Shown here: positions 62,854 to 64,000 of the stretch, piece by piece | Numbering within the stretch: the first letter of the stretch is position 1 | Layout: each line of letters begins with the position of its first letter | NCBI RefSeq assembly: GCF_011046975.1 | Contig: NZ_CP049253.1 | Coordinates: forward strand, 744,001 to 808,000 | Source of the DNA: Microbacterium amylolyticum | Lineage (GTDB): Bacteria > Actinomycetota > Actinomycetes > Actinomycetales > Microbacteriaceae | DNA: 64,000 nucleotides | Direction: 5' to 3' | Translations under genes and position numbers: made by a program | Notes under the pieces: model-generated | What the model saw: only the letters and a program-made list of their open reading frames with translations | Database searches by the model: none | What the model was told of the DNA's origin: nothing

Positions 62854-62872
62854 GGCCGGAGCTTATCGCAGC

Positions 62873-62888
62873 CTGTGATCGGTCACAG
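62873..62888. promoter_or_regulatory. LacI-type operator 1
   Basis: CTGTGATCGGTCACAG: an inverted repeat matching the deduced consensus CTGTGACCGGTCACAG at 15 of 16 positions. It lies 20 bases upstream of the regulator start, well placed for autorepression. Confidence 0.7.
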
Positions 62889-62941
62889 TTTCATAACGGC
62901 TCGGGTATCCCCCTTGGTATTCTCCGCTCGCTTTGTCAAGA

Positions 62942-62957
62942 CTGGGACCGGTCACAG
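62942..62957. promoter_or_regulatory. LacI-type operator 2
   Basis: CTGGGACCGGTCACAG: the same palindrome with one mismatch and a central CG, 69 bases from operator 1 and 44 bases upstream of the GH42 start. It could block the galactosidase promoter, and the two sites could be bridged by one tetramer or two dimers. Confidence 0.7.
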
Positions 62958-63001
62958 TGGTGTGACTTCCCGCACGGGACCGCCCAACACGACGGAGCGC
63001 A

Positions 63002-64000
63002 ATGCCGCATTTTCCGCCCACACAGCCCTGGCCCGCGATCACCGGCCTCGCCTACGGCGGGGACTACAACCCCGAGCAATGGCCGCGCGAAACATGGCTC
63101 GAAGACGTGCGCCTGATGCGCGAGGCCGGAGTGACCCTGGTCAGCGTCGGCATCTTCTCGTGGGCGCTGATCGAGACCGATGAGGGCCAGTTCGATTTCT
63201 CGTGGCTCGATGAGGTCCTGGACCTGCTTCACGGCAGCGGAATCGCGGTCGATCTGGGAACGCCAACGGCGTCCCCTCCCGCATGGTTTTTCCACCGCTA
63301 CCCGGAATCACGTGTCACAACAGCAGACGGCACCCGGCTCGGATTCGGGTCGCGCGGAATGGTGTCCCCGTCCTCGCCCGCCTACCGCGAGGCCATCGTG
63401 CGAATCGCTTCCGCGCTCGCCGAGCGATACGCACACCACCCGGCCGTCGTGATGTGGCATGTGCACAACGAATATGGGGCTCCTGTTTTCGACGATCACT
63501 CCGAGACAACAGCGCAGGCTTTCCGCGACTGGCTCCGCGAACGATACGGCTCACTTGATGCCCTCAACGCAGCGTGGGGGACGGCGTTCTGGGGCCAGCA
63601 CTACGGCCGCTGGGAGTACATCTCAACGCCGGCGGTAGCCCCGAGCGTTGTGAACCCTGCTCAGAAACTCGATTTCCATCGCTTCAGCGATCACCAGTTG
63701 CGACAGTGCTTCCTTGCCGAGCGCGACGCCATTCGACAGCACGCGGCGCAACCCATCACGACGAATTTCATGGCGAACCAGCACGGCGGATGCGACCTCT
63801 GGGAATGGGCGAAGCACGTCGACGTCGTCAGCGATGATCACTATCTGGTTGCGGCAGATGAGCACCCCGAGATCGGCCTGGCGATCGCCGCCGACCTGAC
63901 GCGCTCTGTCGCCGGCGGGATGCCGTGGATGCTCATGGAGCACTCCACGAGCGGCATCAATTGGCAACCCACCGGCATTGCCAAGCGGCCGGGAGAAATG
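63002..64000 (+). CDS. Beta-galactosidase, glycoside hydrolase family 42 (3' partial)
   Basis: Hydrolyses terminal beta-galactosides. 333 residues are visible; the frame runs off the window (full family length is about 680). Start ATG at 63002 with ggag five bases upstream. GH42 features: GLAYGGDYNPEQWP near the N-terminus, acid/base Glu157 in MWHVHNEYGAP and nucleophile Glu313 in WMLMEHSTSG. No signal peptide, so it is intracellular, implying uptake of short galactosides, probably by a transporter beyond the window. Repressed by the divergent LacI protein (inference). Confidence 0.95.
   Translation, partial: MPHFPPTQPWPAITGLAYGGDYNPEQWPRETWLEDVRLMREAGVTLVSVGIFSWALIETDEGQFDFSWLDEVLDLLHGSGIAVDLGTPTASPPAWFFHRYPESRVTTADGTRLGFGSRGMVSPSSPAYREAIVRIASALAERYAHHPAVVMWHVHNEYGAPVFDDHSETTAQAFRDWLRERYGSLDALNAAWGTAFWGQHYGRWEYISTPAVAPSVVNPAQKLDFHRFSDHQLRQCFLAERDAIRQHAAQPITTNFMANQHGGCDLWEWAKHVDVVSDDHYLVAADEHPEIGLAIAADLTRSVAGGMPWMLMEHSTSGINWQPTGIAKRPGEM

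Overview
This window looks like chromosome from a high-GC actinobacterium of the Microbacteriaceae, most likely Microbacterium or a close relative. The evidence is strong G/C bias at third codon positions, frequent GTG starts, and typical actinobacterial blocks: mazG-hisS, eno-ftsB-DUF501, tRNA-Gln-glmU-prs, metG-tatD-rsmA, and ispE. No database search was possible, so gene names rest on recognised motifs and gene order.

Layout. 1-6842: an ABC importer (permease cut by the window edge, lipoprotein binding protein, ATPase) translationally coupled to a HAD phosphatase, an inositol-monophosphatase-family enzyme, a LacI regulator and a GNAT acetyltransferase. This suggests uptake and dephosphorylation of an organophosphate. 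An MFS exporter-like gene converges on it. 8131-16419: an accessory island of about 8.3 kb with less biased composition. It carries an HTH protein, a 999-aa SF2 helicase with a PD-(D/E)XK-like C-terminus, a convergent 1224-aa YobI/KAP-type membrane P-loop NTPase, a small membrane protein of the kind found with actinobacterial mobile elements, and what looks like a decayed relaxase C-terminus. It abuts the 3' end of an odd UAA-anticodon tRNA. This is the best candidate for an undescribed (defence) system.

16420-24709: NDH-2 (ndh), a mycosin-like subtilase, DUF501, ftsB and eno; a 5'-truncated CobW/COG0523 GTPase remnant pressed against hisS; and mazG. 25020-30687: a six-gene Mrp Na+/H+ antiporter operon (A/B fused, then C-G) preceded by a structured leader. 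30719-38273: mfd, a small membrane protein, two overlooked small ORFs (45 and 37 aa), pth, rplY (L25/CTC) and gnd. 38457-43648: a two-component system, then an RnfD-like/ferredoxin-reductase fusion, an ApbE flavin transferase and an FMN-binding lipoprotein, which together form a likely extracytosolic flavin electron-transfer module. 43736-46293: prs, glmU and tRNA-Gln.

46396-50327: a MarR/ABC-F pair, and an ECF42-type sigma factor with its YciI/DGPF partner. 50475-53759: 5-oxoprolinase (pxpBC fusion, pxpA) and ispE. 53861-58325: aldo/keto reductase, NhaC-type antiporter, rsmA and tatD. 58334-61757: metG and a MecA-like lipoprotein transpeptidase. 61837-64000: a LacI regulator divergent from a GH42 beta-galactosidase (cut by the window end), with two matching 16-bp operators between them.
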